Under the pieces are notes generated by a model. It was given only the letters and a program-made list of their open reading frames with translations, had not been told where the DNA came from and did no database searches. From Sphingobacterium gobiense (GTDB taxonomy: Bacteria > Bacteroidota > Bacteroidia > Sphingobacteriales > Sphingobacteriaceae), in the NCBI RefSeq assembly GCF_002980575.1, contig NZ_PVBS01000005.1:1-64000 (forward strand): a stretch of 64,000 bases of DNA. Reading direction: 5' to 3'. The translations under genes and the position numbers were made by a program. Shown piece by piece: positions 62,600 to 64,000 of this stretch. Position 1 is the stretch's first letter. Each line of letters starts with the position of its first letter.

Positions 62600-63664
62600 A
62601 TGAATAAATATTTTTTTTGGTCAGCATTAATCCTTTTGGTATCCTGTCAAGACAGATTAGCACCTGTGGCAGAAAATGCTATTAAACCAACCGTCATTAC
62701 AGAACCTACTCCGAACGACACGGATGACCCTGCGATCTGGATTCATCCCCAAGACGCTTCCAAAAGCTTAATTATTGGTACCGACAAGGAGGTCGGCGGC
62801 GGACTCTACATATACAATTTAGCAGGAAAAATCGTCAAAAAGTATGTAGAGATGCAACGCCCAAACAATGTGGACGTAGCCTACGGACTGATGATCAACG
62901 GCGTAAAGACGGACGTCGCCGTGACCACCGAACGTAAAGCGAATACCATACGCATATTCGCTCTCCCCGACTTGACTCCGATTGACAATGGTGGTATACC
63001 CATCTTTGAAGGTGAAGAGGAGCGGGATGGTATGGGGATTGCCTTATACACCAAGCAAATCGACTCGGTGACTACCGAGATACACGCTATTGTCGGGCGG
63101 AAATCCGGTCCTTCGGGGAGTTATTTGTGGCAATATAAATTAAGTGGAGCTACGGATGGCAGCGTGAAGGCGGAAGTGATCCGTAAATTTGGCACCTATA
63201 GCGGAAAGAAAGAGATCGAAGCCATTGCCGTCGATAATGAATTAGGTTACGTATACTATTCCGATGAAACAGCCGGTGTACGTAAGTATTACGCCGATCC
63301 TGCAAGGGGGGATGAGGAATTAGCTTTCTTTGCCCGAGAGGATGCAAGGCGTGATCATGAGGGAATTGCAATCTATAAAAAAGACGACGCCACGGGTTAT
63401 ATCCTCGTCTCCAATCAACAAAACAATACGTTCTTGGTATATAAACGCGAGGGCGAAAGCAACGGTCCACATGTGCATACACTCATAGCAGATGTTCCGG
63501 TATCTAGTATAGAATGTGACGGTGCGGACGCAACTTCTGTATCACTAGGCGACAGATTTCCAAAGGGTGTGTTTGTTGCGATGAGCAACGGAAATGTTTT
63601 TCAGTTATACGATTGGCGCATTTTGCAGGATTGGATTGACCGTCATCCTGTTCAAGATGAATAG
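62600..63664 (+). CDS. Beta-propeller phytase (3-phytase), lipoprotein
   Basis: The 354-residue protein has a lipoprotein signal (LLVSCQD, Cys about 16) and a six-bladed propeller of the alkaline phytase type: NDTDDPAIWIHPQDASKSLIIGTDK, MQRPNNVDVAYG, YVYYSDETAGVRKYYADP and RRDHEGIAIY contain the many acidic residues that bind calcium and phytate. It should remove phosphates from calcium-phytate at the cell surface or in the periplasm. Last gene of the locus before a strong terminator. Confidence 0.92.
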   Translation: MNKYFFWSALILLVSCQDRLAPVAENAIKPTVITEPTPNDTDDPAIWIHPQDASKSLIIGTDKEVGGGLYIYNLAGKIVKKYVEMQRPNNVDVAYGLMINGVKTDVAVTTERKANTIRIFALPDLTPIDNGGIPIFEGEEERDGMGIALYTKQIDSVTTEIHAIVGRKSGPSGSYLWQYKLSGATDGSVKAEVIRKFGTYSGKKEIEAIAVDNELGYVYYSDETAGVRKYYADPARGDEELAFFAREDARRDHEGIAIYKKDDATGYILVSNQQNNTFLVYKREGESNGPHVHTLIADVPVSSIECDGADATSVSLGDRFPKGVFVAMSNGNVFQLYDWRILQDWIDRHPVQDE

Positions 63665-63685
63665 CGAAGCGCTATAACAAAACAC

Positions 63686-63718
63686 AGGCGGCTCTTTATG
63701 TAGAGCCGCCTATGTTTT
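63686..63718 (+). terminator. Terminator of the phytate locus
   Basis: AGGCGGCTCT / AGAGCCGCCT (10 bp) with a 6-nt loop then ATGTTTTT. A small ATAGCG/CGCTAT hairpin also overlaps the phytase stop codon. Confidence 0.85.
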
Positions 63719-63801
63719 TGTCGAGGAGCAGATTGAATTATATACCGTTCACAGTTTGTATAACCCAATATTAACATTAATATATCAACACTAACTAAAA
63801 C

Positions 63802-63829
63802 AAAAAAGCCGCCTCCAAAAGGGGGCGGC
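63802..63829 (-). terminator. Terminator of the minus-strand gene at the right edge
   Basis: On the minus strand GCCGCCCCC-TTTT-GGAGGCGGC (one wobble pair) followed by six T; 22 bp downstream of the stop codon. Confidence 0.85.
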
Positions 63830-63850
63830 CATAATATTAAAAAGACTTTA

Positions 63851-64000
63851 TTAACCCTTTTTCTCTTCTGTATCCGAAGACTCTTCAGTCGCGGGAGCTT
63901 CCTCTGCTACCGTTTCAGCACTAGGAGATTCTTCTTTAACTTCTTCCGTCGCCTCAACTGTTTCAGCTACCTCAACTTCCGCAGCTTTTTTCTTGCCACC
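63851..64000 (-). CDS. Acidic C-terminal tail of a protein cut by the window edge, probably a ribosomal protein
   Basis: Only the last 49 codons and stop are visible. They encode GGKKKAAE followed by an Ala/Glu/Thr/Val-rich acidic tail ending TEEKKG. Long A/E-rich C-terminal extensions after a basic stretch are typical of ribosomal proteins bL17 and bS16 in Bacteroidota; I favour bL17 (rplQ) because of the GGKKKA junction, but this is uncertain. Confidence 0.5.
   Translation of the reverse strand, partial: GGKKKAAEVEVAETVEATEEVKEESPSAETVAEEAPATEESSDTEEKKG

Overview
The window looks like chromosome of a Bacteroidota bacterium, most likely a Sphingobacterium/Pedobacter-type member of the Sphingobacteriaceae. 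Supporting signs are many promoters with the phylum-specific TAnnTTTG -7 box (several with TTTG/TTG 19-21 bp upstream), few Shine-Dalgarno sites, a TonB-dependent receptor with an N-terminal carboxypeptidase-regulatory-like domain, a TPR-HTH regulator, a SdhC-A-B succinate:quinone oxidoreductase, and an arginine pathway that runs through an acylated-ornithine carbamoyltransferase. I saw no tRNA, CRISPR array, insertion sequence or prophage. Most of the window is ordinary housekeeping chromosome.

Layout. 1-330: probable promoter and leader region of an rRNA operon transcribed leftward out of the window. 398-5369 (minus): secreted TonB-C-like protein, unknown protein, topoisomerase III, dGTPase. 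5489-8107: aldose epimerase and a secreted thioredoxin-like protein. 8141-9472: argH. 9673-9893: an apparently non-coding transcription unit with its own promoter and terminator. 9946-11729: rbfA, aat and a DUF2027-like protein. 11966-17662: heme precursor genes hemA, hemCD (fused), hemB, hemL. 17733-18551: lipoprotein. 18667-22033 (minus): first arginine operon (GNAT acetyltransferase, argG, argC) behind a roughly 275-nt leader with an Arg-rich 44-codon ORF. 22219-28900: small membrane protein, a G-rich/inverted-repeat intergenic region, S9 oligopeptidase, S8 subtilase, nth, recA. 28943-31345: sodA, tadA, csaA, a CsbD-like protein, a beta-barrel protein. 31511-35057: sdhCAB. 35149-38898: giant NtrY-like histidine kinase.

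38932-50864 is an envelope-oriented stretch: coiled-coil membrane protein, gmd, lipocalin-like lipoprotein, two flippase-like membrane proteins (one with an SDR gene, one with a GT2 gene), a DUF2089-type regulator operon whose membrane-protein gene is interrupted by one in-frame TGA, plsC, ruvC, and an unknown protein with kinase-like motifs. 51292-56661 holds an Lrp/AsnC regulator convergent with the second arginine operon (argD-argF'-argB-proC-argE). Together with argH and the GNAT-argG-argC operon this gives a nearly complete glutamate-to-arginine pathway in three units within 48 kb.

56830-63664 is the most system-like part: TPR-HTH membrane regulator, TonB-dependent receptor, secreted purple-acid-phosphatase-like enzyme and beta-propeller phytase. 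This reads as a locus for scavenging phosphate from phytate or similar phosphoesters, and TTAACA direct repeats resembling a Pho box lie upstream of it. The window ends in the acidic C-terminal tail of a minus-strand protein, probably a ribosomal protein such as bL17.

All functional assignments come from recognised motifs and family knowledge, without any database search.
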